Notes: generated from the letters alone by a model not told the origin. A DNA stretch of 64,000 bases from Eubacteriales bacterium (GCA_030524175.1 JAUNHC010000002.1:62001-126000), one strand, 5' to 3'. Shown: positions 16,739-25,979, counted from the stretch's first letter. Translations and numbers: made by a program.

Positions 16739-17896
16739 GATGTAACTTGCGCGTGCGAGAGTATGGAAACTAATTTGAATGCAATAACTTATTTGACAAG
16801 TGGGATGTAACTTGCGCGTGCGAGAGTATGGAAACTTTGCCAAGCCTTATACGCATATTTTTTCTCCTCGATGTAACTTGCGCGTGCGAGAGTATGGAAA
16901 CATCCTCTATTTTATTAAAATACAATGGAGGAATAAGATGTAACTTGCGCGTGCGAGAGTATGGAAACTTGAGCTTGGCATCCTCATTAAAAAGAGCATC
17001 CCCGATGTAACTTGCGCGTGCGAGAGTATGGAAACCAATCAGTGCTGGCATATTAACCTCCTATTATAGATGTAACTTGCGCGTGCGAGAGTATGGAAAC
17101 ATAATGGAAAAAAGAATAAAGAAGTTAGCTGAAGATGTAACTTGCGCGTGCGAGAGTATGGAAACCCATTTACCCTTACAGAAAAAGAGTAGAGGAGGTG
17201 ATGTAACTTGCGCGTGCGAGAGTATGGAAACTCCTCTACCTCAATTGTGAATATCTCTAAAATTTTGATGTAACTCGCGCGTGCGAGAGTATGGAAACTT
17301 TTTTGAGGACTCTCTCCGTGCTTGCCGGAAACTGATGTAACTCGCGCGTGCGAGAGTATGGAAACTCCCCTGACAGTGTACCAAGTATTGCCTCCATGGA
17401 TGTAACTCGCGCGTGCGAGAGTATGGAAACCGAGTACATCATCCACATAACTCGGTAACTGGGCCGATGTAACTCGCGCGTGCGAGAGTATGGAAACCTG
17501 TCCCCACTTTTATTGACCACATCTCTGCTTTGATGTAACTCGCGTGTGCGAGAGTATGGAAACTTTGTATAGCGTAGTAAGTCTTTATGACCCCGCTGGA
17601 TGTAACTCGCGTGTGCGAGAGTATGGAAAACCCTCAATGATCTTGATGTCGGAGATCTTAAGACCGATGTAACTCGCGTGTGCGAGAGTATGGAAATCTT
17701 GAAAAATTTTACAAGACCGGGATAGGGCAGAGATGTAACTCGCGTGTGCGAGAGCATGGAAACCCATGGTACAAGGGGTGAGATAATATACAGCCGTAAA
17801 TATAACTCGCGCGTACGAGAGCATGAAAACTTACGTTGTAAGATTATATAAGCGTTTCTTTTACGATATAGCTCGCGCGTGCGAACGATAAAATCT
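16739..17896 (+). CRISPR. CRISPR array 1, 18 repeats, 17 spacers
   Basis: Repeats of 32 bases begin GATGTAAC and end AGTATGGAAAC, with a hairpin of arms CTTGC and GCGAG around GCGT. Starts are 16739, 16804, 16870, 16937, 17004, 17069, 17134, 17200, 17267, 17334, 17399, 17466, 17532, 17599, 17666, 17732, 17799 and 17865. Spacers are 33-35 bases and all differ. Repeats 1-8 are identical; 9-12 have C for T at position 10; 13-16 also have T for C at position 14; 17 and 18 are heavily decayed. The conserved end is next to the leader and the cas operon, so transcription should run left to right. The 11 bases after the stem would make the crRNA 5' handle if Cas5 cuts at the stem base. Confidence 0.98.
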
Positions 17897-17966
17897 TGCA
17901 GGTTTAAGACATTGTATTATCACATAAGTCGCCCTAGATAATTACAATTGTACTTTTATGAAATTA

Positions 17967-17995
17967 TAGATAAAATCATTATCAAAAGGTATAAT
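17967..17995 (+). promoter_or_regulatory. Candidate promoter of the TPR-like gene
   Basis: TATAAT at 17990-17995 is a perfect -10; the -35 17 bases upstream (TAGATA) is weak. It lies between the decayed end of array 1 and the ribosome site GGAGGGG, so the TPR-like gene is probably transcribed on its own. The rest of 17897-18026 is AT-rich with no gene. Confidence 0.45.
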
Positions 17996-18026
17996 CAATT
18001 AAACAAAAGAGGAGGGGCTGGTAAAT

Positions 18027-19775
18027 ATGTTTATGGATAATGTAGAGCAGATTGTAGGTCAGATGAGTGAAAAGGCTGTACAAAAATGTCTTTGTGAGCT
18101 TGCGCGGAGGCTTACCGAAAAGGAGCAAGAAGATTTTTTGCAATTACTTTTAGAATATTCAGATGCGTACGGGAAGCAAGAGAACAACAGTGCAATAAAA
18201 ACTCGGAAGCGTAAAATGTCTCAGGATTTCGTTGATCACAATATAAAATTATTAAATGATTGGTTGGAAAATATTGAAAATGGAGAACTGCAGTTAAAAG
18301 CAGATGGCTATGAGTCCTATTCAGAAGACTACTGGAACCCAGACTGGATATGGGAGTATTCTGATCCCGATAATATTGGTGGTAAGTTAACTGCAATGTT
18401 AGAATTTGCTAAGAAATGTGTATATGATTACAGATATGAGGAAGCACTTTTACTGTATGATACTATCTTAGATATATGTGTCGGGGTTGAGAATGACTGT
18501 GACTATTTCGAAATGGATTTAGAAGGATTGATTAAGGAAGAGATTCTCTGTATTGACCTGAAAGAGCTTGCTTTGCTTGTATTGTATACAGATTATCAAG
18601 TACAGTTGCCTAACAAACGAGCCAAGGATATATATACATATTTTAGATATGGATATTTTAAAAATATTCACGTTGAAGATATGTTTAGAATGGGCAGGGA
18701 ACAACTGAAGGGTGAAAGTCAGTTTTGGAATGATTGGATTGAAGTTTTGTCAGAGCATAATGGTGATATGGAGGCGCGTCTTTTGAAAGAAGCAGTGCTT
18801 TTTTATAAAGGTACAGAAGCGCTTGTGGATATTGCAGAAAAAAGCTATGTCAAACATCCATCTTTATACCTATCTGCTATTCAGGAGCTTGAGAAAAACC
18901 ATGATTATGAAAGAATAGAGTCTGTAGCAGATGCGGCACTTGACCATATAGGGGATACGCTTAGAGTCAGGGGAAAAGTGGCATTGCAGGCAGGGCTTGC
19001 TGCATATTATAGAGGAGATTTGGAAAAAGCTTGGGAATATTGGTATCAAACGTATTTTTCTGACTCTACAGTGCAGAATTATTTGAGACTTTTTGGATGG
19101 AGAAATTGTGCTCTTACCTATGGGATAAAGGCAAAGGGACTTTTGAAAACCAGGCAAGAGTGCGACAAATATATCCAGAAAAACGAAGAAATGCAAGAAA
19201 ATATAATAGATAGAGAAACTTGTATATATTTAAAATTTTTCGCAGGAAAATTTGATGAGATTAAAAAAAGTTGTAATAACACACCAAATTCACTCGGATG
19301 GTCCAGTAGTTTTATAAAAAAAGGAGTTAAGCTTTTTTTACTTTATTTTTATCAGGGATTGGATTTGGGAAAAAGTACTTTGGGTATAGCAGAAGAATTT
19401 AATAATGAGTTTGGCTTTGCTAATAATGTAAAAGGCTTTAATAAACTGGAAGTGATTGAGAATACAAAGAGTAGCAATAACTTCTGGAAGGCATTTCAGG
19501 ACTGGCGTATATATTTCCCAATTGAGGAAGCTGAAAAAAAGAAATATCTTTTATGGCTTGAGGATTTAGTGGATAAGCGGGTGAAAGCAATTGTAGGCGG
19601 AAAGTTTAATAATCATTATGGCAGTGTTGCACAACTGGCTTCTGCAATGGGAGAAGTAAAGGAATCTTTGGGAGAAAAAGGGGCAAAGCAGGAAATTCTA
19701 CTGCATTATAAAAAGACATTTCCAAGGCATTCATCTTTTCATGAAGCGCTTAGAATGCAGGGTGGAATATTCTGA
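18027..19775 (+). CDS. TPR-like helical repeat protein of unknown function
   Basis: ATG 18027 follows GGAGGGG by nine bases. The 582-residue acidic protein is predicted all-helical, with a charged N-terminal region and helix-pair repeats from about residue 120 to 430 (for example YRYEEALLLYDTILDICVG and QAGLAAYYRGDLEKAWEYWYQTYF). Its C-terminus (about VDKRVKAIVGGKFNNHYGSVAQL to FPRHSSFHEAL) resembles the C-terminal ends of SWIM zinc-finger and related TPR proteins, but no CxCx(n)CxH finger is visible. No enzyme motif was found. It lies between two CRISPR arrays, downstream of the cas operon and on the same strand. Whether it has any CRISPR role is unknown. Confidence 0.6.
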   Translation: MFMDNVEQIVGQMSEKAVQKCLCELARRLTEKEQEDFLQLLLEYSDAYGKQENNSAIKTRKRKMSQDFVDHNIKLLNDWLENIENGELQLKADGYESYSEDYWNPDWIWEYSDPDNIGGKLTAMLEFAKKCVYDYRYEEALLLYDTILDICVGVENDCDYFEMDLEGLIKEEILCIDLKELALLVLYTDYQVQLPNKRAKDIYTYFRYGYFKNIHVEDMFRMGREQLKGESQFWNDWIEVLSEHNGDMEARLLKEAVLFYKGTEALVDIAEKSYVKHPSLYLSAIQELEKNHDYERIESVADAALDHIGDTLRVRGKVALQAGLAAYYRGDLEKAWEYWYQTYFSDSTVQNYLRLFGWRNCALTYGIKAKGLLKTRQECDKYIQKNEEMQENIIDRETCIYLKFFAGKFDEIKKSCNNTPNSLGWSSSFIKKGVKLFLLYFYQGLDLGKSTLGIAEEFNNEFGFANNVKGFNKLEVIENTKSSNNFWKAFQDWRIYFPIEEAEKKKYLLWLEDLVDKRVKAIVGGKFNNHYGSVAQLASAMGEVKESLGEKGAKQEILLHYKKTFPRHSSFHEALRMQGGIF

Positions 19776-20069
19776 GGATGAGTTTGGGATCATTAAAAAA
19801 ACATGTGGAGTAGAATTTATAATTACGGGATGGAGATATAAGTAGATATTATTGTATTAGTAAATCAGAGTATGAGGTGTTGGGACTTAGAATTTTTGGT
19901 GCGAATCGTATATAAACATAAAAATGCCGGGAGATTCGCACCTTGGATATAGGGGTATTTTTAGATTTTAGCACAAAGTTACTTGATAAATATAAAATAT
20001 TTTAGTAAAATTAGGTAAATATATACTATGGTTAATAGTATATTTTGCATTTTGTTGTGCTGTTTTGCA
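19776..20069 (+). promoter_or_regulatory. Leader of CRISPR array 2 with the shared inverted repeat
   Basis: No gene is seen here. GGTGCGAATC (19898-19907) and GATTCGCACC (19933-19942) form a 10-base inverted repeat, and CCGGGAGATTCGCACC (19927-19942) is identical to the array 1 leader. Downstream is very AT-rich, with ATATACTA/TAGTATAT (20021-20043) as a small hairpin just before the first repeat. Confidence 0.72.
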
Positions 20070-20363
20070 GTCACTCTACGCGAGTAGAGTGTGGATTGAA
20101 ATTGCCAATACCTGGCAATCGTGGCCACGATATGTCGTCACTCTACGCGAGTAGAGTGTGGATTGAAATTCCCTCTGATATAAGTGAGTATACAATCCTC
20201 ACAAGTCACTCTACGCGAGTAGAGTGTGGATTGAAATTGTGCTGTTGATGAGATGAAGGTTGGGTTTATCTAATCGCTCTATGCTAGTGGAGTGTGGATT
20301 GAAACATAATATCTCCATAAAATGCTTCTGACTGGAATGCGTTACTCTACGCTGTACTAGTGG
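20070..20363 (+). CRISPR. CRISPR array 2, short and decaying, I-C-like repeat
   Basis: Repeats of 33 bases start at 20070, 20137 and 20205 and are identical. They begin GTC, have a perfect 7-bp stem ACTCTAC/GTAGAGT around GCGA, and end GTGGATTGAAAT, the pattern of type I-C repeats. A fourth copy at 20273 carries several changes and a fifth from 20341 is broken off. Spacers are 34, 35 and 35 bases, with 35 more between copies four and five. The intact end faces the leader at left. No cas genes adjoin it, so it is an orphan or is served by Cas proteins made elsewhere. Confidence 0.95.
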
Positions 20364-20437
20364 TACTGACCGGATTAACTCAAGGATGCAAAATTTTTTG
20401 CCGAATATATCCGCCGTGTGGGTGAAAGGAAGCTGTA

Positions 20438-22009
20438 ATGGGAATATATCTTAATCCGGGTTCCAGGAAATTTGAGATAAGTCTTAAATCAGAAATATAT
20501 GTGGATAAAACGTCATTGATCGCATATACAAATTCTGTGGTCGGTACAGATCAGAGATATGTGTGTGTCAGCCGCCCAAGAAGATTCGGTAAGTCTATGG
20601 CTGTAGGGATGCTCGCTGCCTATTATGGGTGTGAGGAAGAGACTGGACATATGTTCAAAAGTCTGGATATTTCAACGTCAACGTCTTATCAGGAATATTT
20701 GAACCAATTTGAAGTAATTCAGTTGGATATTCAGGAATTCTTGAGTGAAAGTTCAGATATAGATGAAATGTTGGACTCAATTAAGAAAAATCTGTTATGG
20801 GAACTCACAGACAAATTTTCTGAGGTAAGGTATTATGATAAAGATAATTTAGTCAGATCAATGCGTGATATATATTTGGCTAAAAAGAGACCTTTTTGCA
20901 TTTTGATAGATGAGTGGGACTGTGTTTTCCGGGAACTCAAAGAAGACAAGCATGGGCAGAAAAAATATCTTGATTTTCTTCGCAATTGGCTGAAGGACAA
21001 GCCTTATGTAGCCTTGGCATATATGACTGGTATACTGCCAATAAAGAAGTATGGTTCTCATTCTGCGTTGAATATGTTCGATGAATTTTCAATGATCGAT
21101 CCGGGGATGCTGGCAGGTAGTGTGGGGTTCACGGAAAATGAAGTAAAAGAGCTTTGTACAAAATATAATATGGATTTTTATGAAATGAAGGCATGGTATG
21201 ATGGTTATTCTTTTGATACTGCACCTTCTGTTTACAGTCCAAAATCTGTTGTGTCTGCAATTCTGCGAAGAAAATTTGGTACTTACTGGAATCAGACAGA
21301 AACTTATGAAGCTTTAAAAATTTACATCCAAATGAATTATAATGGGCTCAAGGATTCAATTATTGGAATGCTGGCAGGTGAGGCCGTTGAGATAAATACA
21401 GAAAGATTTTCTAACGATATGATGACCTTCTCATCAAAGGATGATGTCTTAACTTTGTTAGTACATTTAGGATACTTAGGATATGATGACAGAAAGAAAT
21501 CAGCATTTATACCTAATCGGGAGGTAAGTCTTGAATATATAAATGCAATGGAGAGTTTACATTGGGACGGAGTAGTGAATGCTTTAAAGGATTCAGAGAT
21601 ATTGCTGGAAGCATTATGGAATGCTGACGAAGAGGCTGTAGCTTCAGGAGTTGAAAAAGTACATCTAAGTACGTCTATTTTGCAGTATAATGATGAAAAT
21701 GCGCTGAGTTATACAATAGGATTGGCATTTTATGCTGCTAGGCAATACTATACCGTTATCCGTGAAATGCCGGCAGGAAAAGGGTTTGCTGATATATGCC
21801 TTTTGCCTAGGCCGCATTATTCTCATAAACCGGCTGTAATAATCGAACTGAAATGGAATCAGACAGCAGAGGGAGCAATACAGCAGATTCGGGATAAAGG
21901 TTATGTAAAAGTGTTAGAATCATATAAAGGAAATATTTTACTTGCTGGAATTTCCTACGATAAAAAGCAGAAAAAGCATGAGTGCAAAATAGAAAAAATC
22001 CAGCTTTAA
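20438..22009 (+). CDS. AAA-ATPase-like protein with C-terminal PD-(D/E)XK nuclease-like domain (second copy)
   Basis: ATG 20438 follows AAAGGAAGC. The 523-residue protein begins MGIYLNPGSRKFEISLKSEIYVDK, then the P-loop RPRRFGKS (about residues 47-54), Walker B FCILIDEWD, and a C-terminal DICLLPRP...AVIIELKWNQ with the D...ExK nuclease-like residues. It belongs to the same broad family as the gene at 8657-10354 but is clearly divergent, with little identity outside motifs. It starts 75 bases after the decaying end of array 2. The function of this family is not established. Confidence 0.9.
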   Translation: MGIYLNPGSRKFEISLKSEIYVDKTSLIAYTNSVVGTDQRYVCVSRPRRFGKSMAVGMLAAYYGCEEETGHMFKSLDISTSTSYQEYLNQFEVIQLDIQEFLSESSDIDEMLDSIKKNLLWELTDKFSEVRYYDKDNLVRSMRDIYLAKKRPFCILIDEWDCVFRELKEDKHGQKKYLDFLRNWLKDKPYVALAYMTGILPIKKYGSHSALNMFDEFSMIDPGMLAGSVGFTENEVKELCTKYNMDFYEMKAWYDGYSFDTAPSVYSPKSVVSAILRRKFGTYWNQTETYEALKIYIQMNYNGLKDSIIGMLAGEAVEINTERFSNDMMTFSSKDDVLTLLVHLGYLGYDDRKKSAFIPNREVSLEYINAMESLHWDGVVNALKDSEILLEALWNADEEAVASGVEKVHLSTSILQYNDENALSYTIGLAFYAARQYYTVIREMPAGKGFADICLLPRPHYSHKPAVIIELKWNQTAEGAIQQIRDKGYVKVLESYKGNILLAGISYDKKQKKHECKIEKIQL

Positions 22010-22105
22010 CCATGTGTTATAGAGCAGTCGTGCAAGGTCGGGAGACGCTGAAATATTTCAGATCTTGTACGGCGGCAAATATTTTCAATTAATTTAGTAT
22101 GGATT

Positions 22106-22130
22106 TAATCCGGTATAGTCGGATTATTTT
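22106..22130 (+). terminator. Intrinsic terminator
   Basis: TAATCCG and CGGATTA pair over 7 bp with a 7-base loop and run into TTTT. It fits as terminator of the AAA/PD-(D/E)XK gene. The remainder of 22010-22278 shows nothing recognisable. Confidence 0.55.
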
Positions 22131-22278
22131 ACCAATCAATCTTACATCGGCAGTTCTGCCAACGATTTTCCAAAATACAATTATATTAAGATGAAGAAGC
22201 CAAAGGGGAGGCCTGTGCCTTGCTTTATTGCTTGTGATCACCAAAGAGGGCGAATATATACAGGAACGGGAGGTTTTT

Positions 22279-23028
22279 ATGAATTTATTTGATTTTACGT
22301 ACTGTGGGAATTATAACCGGCAGATACAGAATCTGTCCAGGATGGCCCCGGAGAGATGGAGTTTTGGTGATGAGGAGGATTATGGTATTTTAAAGGGATA
22401 CCTGGAGCATACCTTTAAGCGCCTTTATGAGGAAGGGAAGGTGATGGAGAGGAATGAGTACGCAATTTTTAATACAGGACTATTTAATCATTATTTTCAG
22501 CCGGTTTATGCTTATTTTGTTCCGAATCTGGTACCGGACAGGCAGTCGTGGTTTCTTGATGGATTTTATACAGAATATTATCTTTTGAAGGCTGGGATCA
22601 CTGAACTGCCGGAAAAGGCGGAGTATGTCAACAATCCGTCAGACCTTGTATTTGACGCAAAGTTACCGATTGTGCCTCAGTATGAGCATATATTCGGGGA
22701 GGAGGAGAATGCCCAGAGACTGCCTGAGAATGTGCGCAGCAGCAGTATGAAGGTGCAGCTTTTTGACGGGGCGCTGAGACAGACCAGGAGGATGCTGGAA
22801 GCGGATTATAAGACAGCGATTCCTCAATATTATAACCATTCTATTCAACTATTGATCCCAATCTGTCTTCAAAGCCCGGGCAAACCGGATTTGGCGCTTG
22901 CATGTATGAAAACTCCTGATGGAAGTAAGTATTTGGGGCGCACCTGCCTCACTTTGAAAATGGCATATCACAATGCCAGATTGATCGCAAGGCTGGACAG
23001 CTGCTGGCTGAGACCCGGGACACTGTGA
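22279..23028 (+). CDS. DUF3825 family protein
   Basis: ATG 22279 is placed five bases after GGGAGG; a longer frame from 22228 lacks a ribosome site. The 249-residue product begins MNLFDFTYCGNYN. Its C-terminus (QLLIPICLQSPGKPDLALACMK, then LTLKMAYHNARLIARLDSCWL) carries the pattern I know from DUF3825 proteins, whose function is not known. There is no membrane segment or catalytic motif I can name. It stands alone between the CRISPR island and an acyltransferase. Confidence 0.7.
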   Translation: MNLFDFTYCGNYNRQIQNLSRMAPERWSFGDEEDYGILKGYLEHTFKRLYEEGKVMERNEYAIFNTGLFNHYFQPVYAYFVPNLVPDRQSWFLDGFYTEYYLLKAGITELPEKAEYVNNPSDLVFDAKLPIVPQYEHIFGEEENAQRLPENVRSSSMKVQLFDGALRQTRRMLEADYKTAIPQYYNHSIQLLIPICLQSPGKPDLALACMKTPDGSKYLGRTCLTLKMAYHNARLIARLDSCWLRPGTL

Positions 23029-23112
23029 CAGTAATGTGTGATTACCATCCGGGGCCCGGGCTTGCCTGATATACAAAAGTCTGCTATACTACCTGCGAAA
23101 GCAGGGATGATT

Positions 23113-24117
23113 ATGAGAAATCAGTTATTGGATGCTGTGAAGGCTGTCAGCGCTTATTTTGTAGTTTTGCTTCATATTCGCTTTCCGGGCAGGACTGGTG
23201 AGGTCATCAATGTCCTGGCCCGGTTTGCAGTGCCTTTCTTTTTTATGGTATCAGGTTATTTTTGTTATAATGTTCACGGTAAGTCCTTAAGCAGACTGCC
23301 GGGGAAGATCAAGCATGTTTTGTTCCTGACGGTTCTGTCCTACCCATTCTATATTTTGTGGCAGTGCGTGCAGCGTTCTATTGAGGGCAAGGATTTGTCC
23401 GCCTGGCTGGGAAAGCTGACGGAAGGGGAGCATATCAAGGAATTTTTTCTTTATAATAACAGTTCGCCTGTGAAATGGCATTTATGGTTTTTGCCCGCGC
23501 TTCTTTATTGTTATCTTTTATTTGCTGTGGCGGAGAAACTTAGGATACATAAAATTGCATATGTTTTGATTCCTGTATTGCTTGCAGGGCATTTCTGGAT
23601 GGAGGAGGCCTGTGCTTTTACAGGTAATTCCTATGAGACTATGGAATTCAGGAATTATCTTTATACGGGATTTCCTTTTTTTATGACAGGACATTTGATT
23701 CACCGGTATGAAGGTGTTTTGAGGGAAAAGCTGTCCGGCGTATATCTGACGGCGGGGATTTTGTGTGGGGCCCTCCTTAGTGTTGCTGAATATTTCAGGT
23801 TTGGAATCTTGGAACTGTTTGTGGGTTCGGTGATATTGTCTGTGAGCGTTTTTCTTGGGGCTGTTCTGCAAGGCAGCAGAGAGGCGGGCAGGCTTACTGA
23901 GTTCTTTGGGGAAATCGGGGGCAAGTATGCATTTTTTATATACTTGTTTCACTTGGCAGTGGCAGATGTTGTGAAGGATTTGGCCGTGTTTTTTGGGGTG
24001 AATGGGAGTGCGGCCTATGGCTGGCTGCGGCCGGTTCTTGTATGTGTGTTAACCACATTTCTGGCTATGGGGATTTCCGCTTTACGGCCTGTTCATTTAC
24101 GGAAAAATGTGGTATGA
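23113..24117 (+). CDS. Membrane acyltransferase (acyltransferase family 3)
   Basis: ATG 23113 is preferred over ATG 23107, with GCAGGG upstream. The 334-residue protein has about ten hydrophobic helices. Its start, LLDAVKAVSAYFVVLLHI followed by FFFMVSGYF, is typical of OafA/YrhL-like acyltransferases, which move acetyl or other acyl groups across the membrane onto surface sugars. The His of LLHI matches the conserved family position. The acceptor is unknown. There is no polysaccharide cluster beside it. Confidence 0.85.
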   Translation: MRNQLLDAVKAVSAYFVVLLHIRFPGRTGEVINVLARFAVPFFFMVSGYFCYNVHGKSLSRLPGKIKHVLFLTVLSYPFYILWQCVQRSIEGKDLSAWLGKLTEGEHIKEFFLYNNSSPVKWHLWFLPALLYCYLLFAVAEKLRIHKIAYVLIPVLLAGHFWMEEACAFTGNSYETMEFRNYLYTGFPFFMTGHLIHRYEGVLREKLSGVYLTAGILCGALLSVAEYFRFGILELFVGSVILSVSVFLGAVLQGSREAGRLTEFFGEIGGKYAFFIYLFHLAVADVVKDLAVFFGVNGSAAYGWLRPVLVCVLTTFLAMGISALRPVHLRKNVV

Positions 24118-24227
24118 TAACAAATGTTGACAAATACTGCAGTTTCTTTGCAGCTTAAAAAACATAGTTTGCTGCCGGAGCGGGGATGAGGCTCCTGGCA
24201 GGAAGAACCATAGATGGAGGAAATGTT

Positions 24228-24977
24228 ATGTTAGAACTGAGAAACATCTGCTTCCAGGTACCTGATGAGAAGTCCAGAAATGCAGAAGAAAAGGGAATCC
24301 TTAAGGATGTAAGTCTGACCCTTGAGGATAATAAATTTGTAGTCATCACAGGACCTAACGGCGGAGGGAAGTCTACCCTGGCCAAGGTGATCGCTGGTAT
24401 TGAAAAGCCTACCTCAGGCCAGATTTTGTGGGACGGGCAGGATATCACTGAGATGGGGATTTCGGAAAGGGCGAAGCTTGGAATCAGCTATGCATTCCAG
24501 CAGCCGGTGCGCTTCAAGGGCGTGACCGTGTTTGATCTGATCCGTCTGGCAGCCGGGAAAGAACTTTCCATTGCAGGTGCCTGCGAATATCTTTCCAAGG
24601 TTGGGCTTTGTGCCAAGGACTATATTAACAGGGAAGTGAACAGCAGTCTTTCCGGAGGGGAGATCAAGCGTATTGAGATTGCTACGATCATGGCGAGAAG
24701 GACAAGAGTTTCTGTATTTGATGAGCCCGAGGCAGGAATTGATCTGTGGAGTTTCCAGAACCTGATCCAGGTATTTGAGGAGATGCATAACCAGCTTCAT
24801 GGCTCTATTTTGATCATTTCCCATCAGGAACGTATTCTTCAGATTGCCGATGAAATTCTTCTGATCGCTGACGGACAGTTGGTGAAGAAGGGAACACGGG
24901 AAGAGATTCTGCCGCAGCTTCTTGGTACGTCCGACGCCGCAGAATTTGCCTGCAAGAAGATGGGATCGGGAAGATAA
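24228..24977 (+). CDS. sufC: Fe-S cluster assembly ATPase SufC (minimal SmsC type)
   Basis: ATG 24228 lies seven bases after GGAGG; the longer frame from 24186 is not needed. The 249-residue protein has Walker A GPNGGGKST, an ABC signature LSGGE, Walker B VSVFDEPEAGID and the switch His in IISHQER. The EAGID and GGEIKR forms are typical of SufC rather than importers. It energises cluster building on its SufB partner, encoded 11 bases downstream. No SufS, SufU or SufD lies nearby, so this is the two-gene minimal arrangement described as SMS in anaerobes. It is cytoplasmic. Confidence 0.9.
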   Translation: MLELRNICFQVPDEKSRNAEEKGILKDVSLTLEDNKFVVITGPNGGGKSTLAKVIAGIEKPTSGQILWDGQDITEMGISERAKLGISYAFQQPVRFKGVTVFDLIRLAAGKELSIAGACEYLSKVGLCAKDYINREVNSSLSGGEIKRIEIATIMARRTRVSVFDEPEAGIDLWSFQNLIQVFEEMHNQLHGSILIISHQERILQIADEILLIADGQLVKKGTREEILPQLLGTSDAAEFACKKMGSGR

Positions 24978-24988
24978 GGAGGATGGAC

Positions 24989-25906
24989 ATGGACGCAATA
25001 CAGAAAGAGTTACTGGAGGCAGTTGCCGGGCTGCATGAAATCCCGGTAGGAGCATATAATATCCGGGCTGACGGGAAAAGTGTGGAGAGGAACAGCACCA
25101 GCAATATAGAAATCGTTTCCAAGGAAGATAAGAGCGGAATTGACATTCATATCAAACCCGGCACGAAAAAAGAGAGTGTCCATATTCCTGTTGTTCTCAG
25201 CCAGTCAGGTCTTGAGGAAGTGGTATATAATGATTTTTATGTGGGTGAAGATGCAGATGTTACCATCATAGCCGGCTGCGGGATCCACAACGGAGGGGAT
25301 GCCTCCAGCCGTCATGACGGTATCCATCGTTTTTATCTCAGTAAGAATGCACATGTGAAATATGTGGAGAAGCATTATGGAACCGGTGACGGCAAGGGCG
25401 AGCGTATTATGAATCCTATGACAGAGATTTATCTTGATGAGGATAGTTTCATGGAGATGGATACCGTCCAGATCCGCGGTGTGGATTCTACTAACAGGGG
25501 CAATAAGGCTTATCTGAAATCCGGGGCGAAGCTGGTGGTGATGGAGCGCCTTATGACCCATGGGAAACAGCGTGCAGAGAGTCATTTTGATGTACAGATG
25601 GACGGAGAGGACTGTTCTGCAAATGTGGTTTCCCGTTCTGTGGCAAGGGATGATTCCTATCAGCTTTTTGATTCCAATATCTGCGGCAACAACAGGTGCA
25701 GCGGACATACAGAATGTGATGCCATCATTATGGATAATGCAAAGATCAGTGCTGTTCCGGAGCTTTCTGCAAACCATGTGGACGCAGCCTTGATCCATGA
25801 GGCTGCTATAGGGAAAATTGCCGGTGAGCAGATCATAAAGCTTATGACTCTCGGCCTTACAGAAGCTGAAGCGGAAGAGCAGATCATCAGCGGATTCCTG
25901 AAATAG
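24989..25906 (+). CDS. sufB: SufB-like Fe-S cluster scaffold (minimal SmsB type)
   Basis: ATG 24989 is six bases after AAGGAGG; ATG 24983 abuts the ribosome site. The 305-residue protein is much shorter than classical SufB and consists mainly of the beta-helix core. It has the C-terminal scaffold features AIIMDNAKISAVPELSANHVDAALIHEAAIGKI, where the Glu-Leu and His residues are those expected near the cluster. The C-terminal helices GLTEAEAEEQIISGF bind SufC. Paired with the upstream ATPase it should form a SufB-SufC complex that builds Fe-S clusters in the cytoplasm. Confidence 0.9.
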   Translation: MDAIQKELLEAVAGLHEIPVGAYNIRADGKSVERNSTSNIEIVSKEDKSGIDIHIKPGTKKESVHIPVVLSQSGLEEVVYNDFYVGEDADVTIIAGCGIHNGGDASSRHDGIHRFYLSKNAHVKYVEKHYGTGDGKGERIMNPMTEIYLDEDSFMEMDTVQIRGVDSTNRGNKAYLKSGAKLVVMERLMTHGKQRAESHFDVQMDGEDCSANVVSRSVARDDSYQLFDSNICGNNRCSGHTECDAIIMDNAKISAVPELSANHVDAALIHEAAIGKIAGEQIIKLMTLGLTEAEAEEQIISGFLK

Positions 25907-25979
25907 TGAGGAACAGCAGGAGTCCAGAGAAATACGTCCTGTGACGAAGGATATGAGAGGATTAAAAATAGGAGTGGAC

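Noticed and set aside
17039..17824. Minus-strand open frames across array 1 giving repetitive peptides with FHTLARASYI-like units
   Set aside because: They are translations of the CRISPR repeats; there is no ribosome site and the periodicity is that of the array.
20045..20248. 67-codon plus-strand frame across array 2
   Set aside because: It only reads through repeats and spacers of the array.
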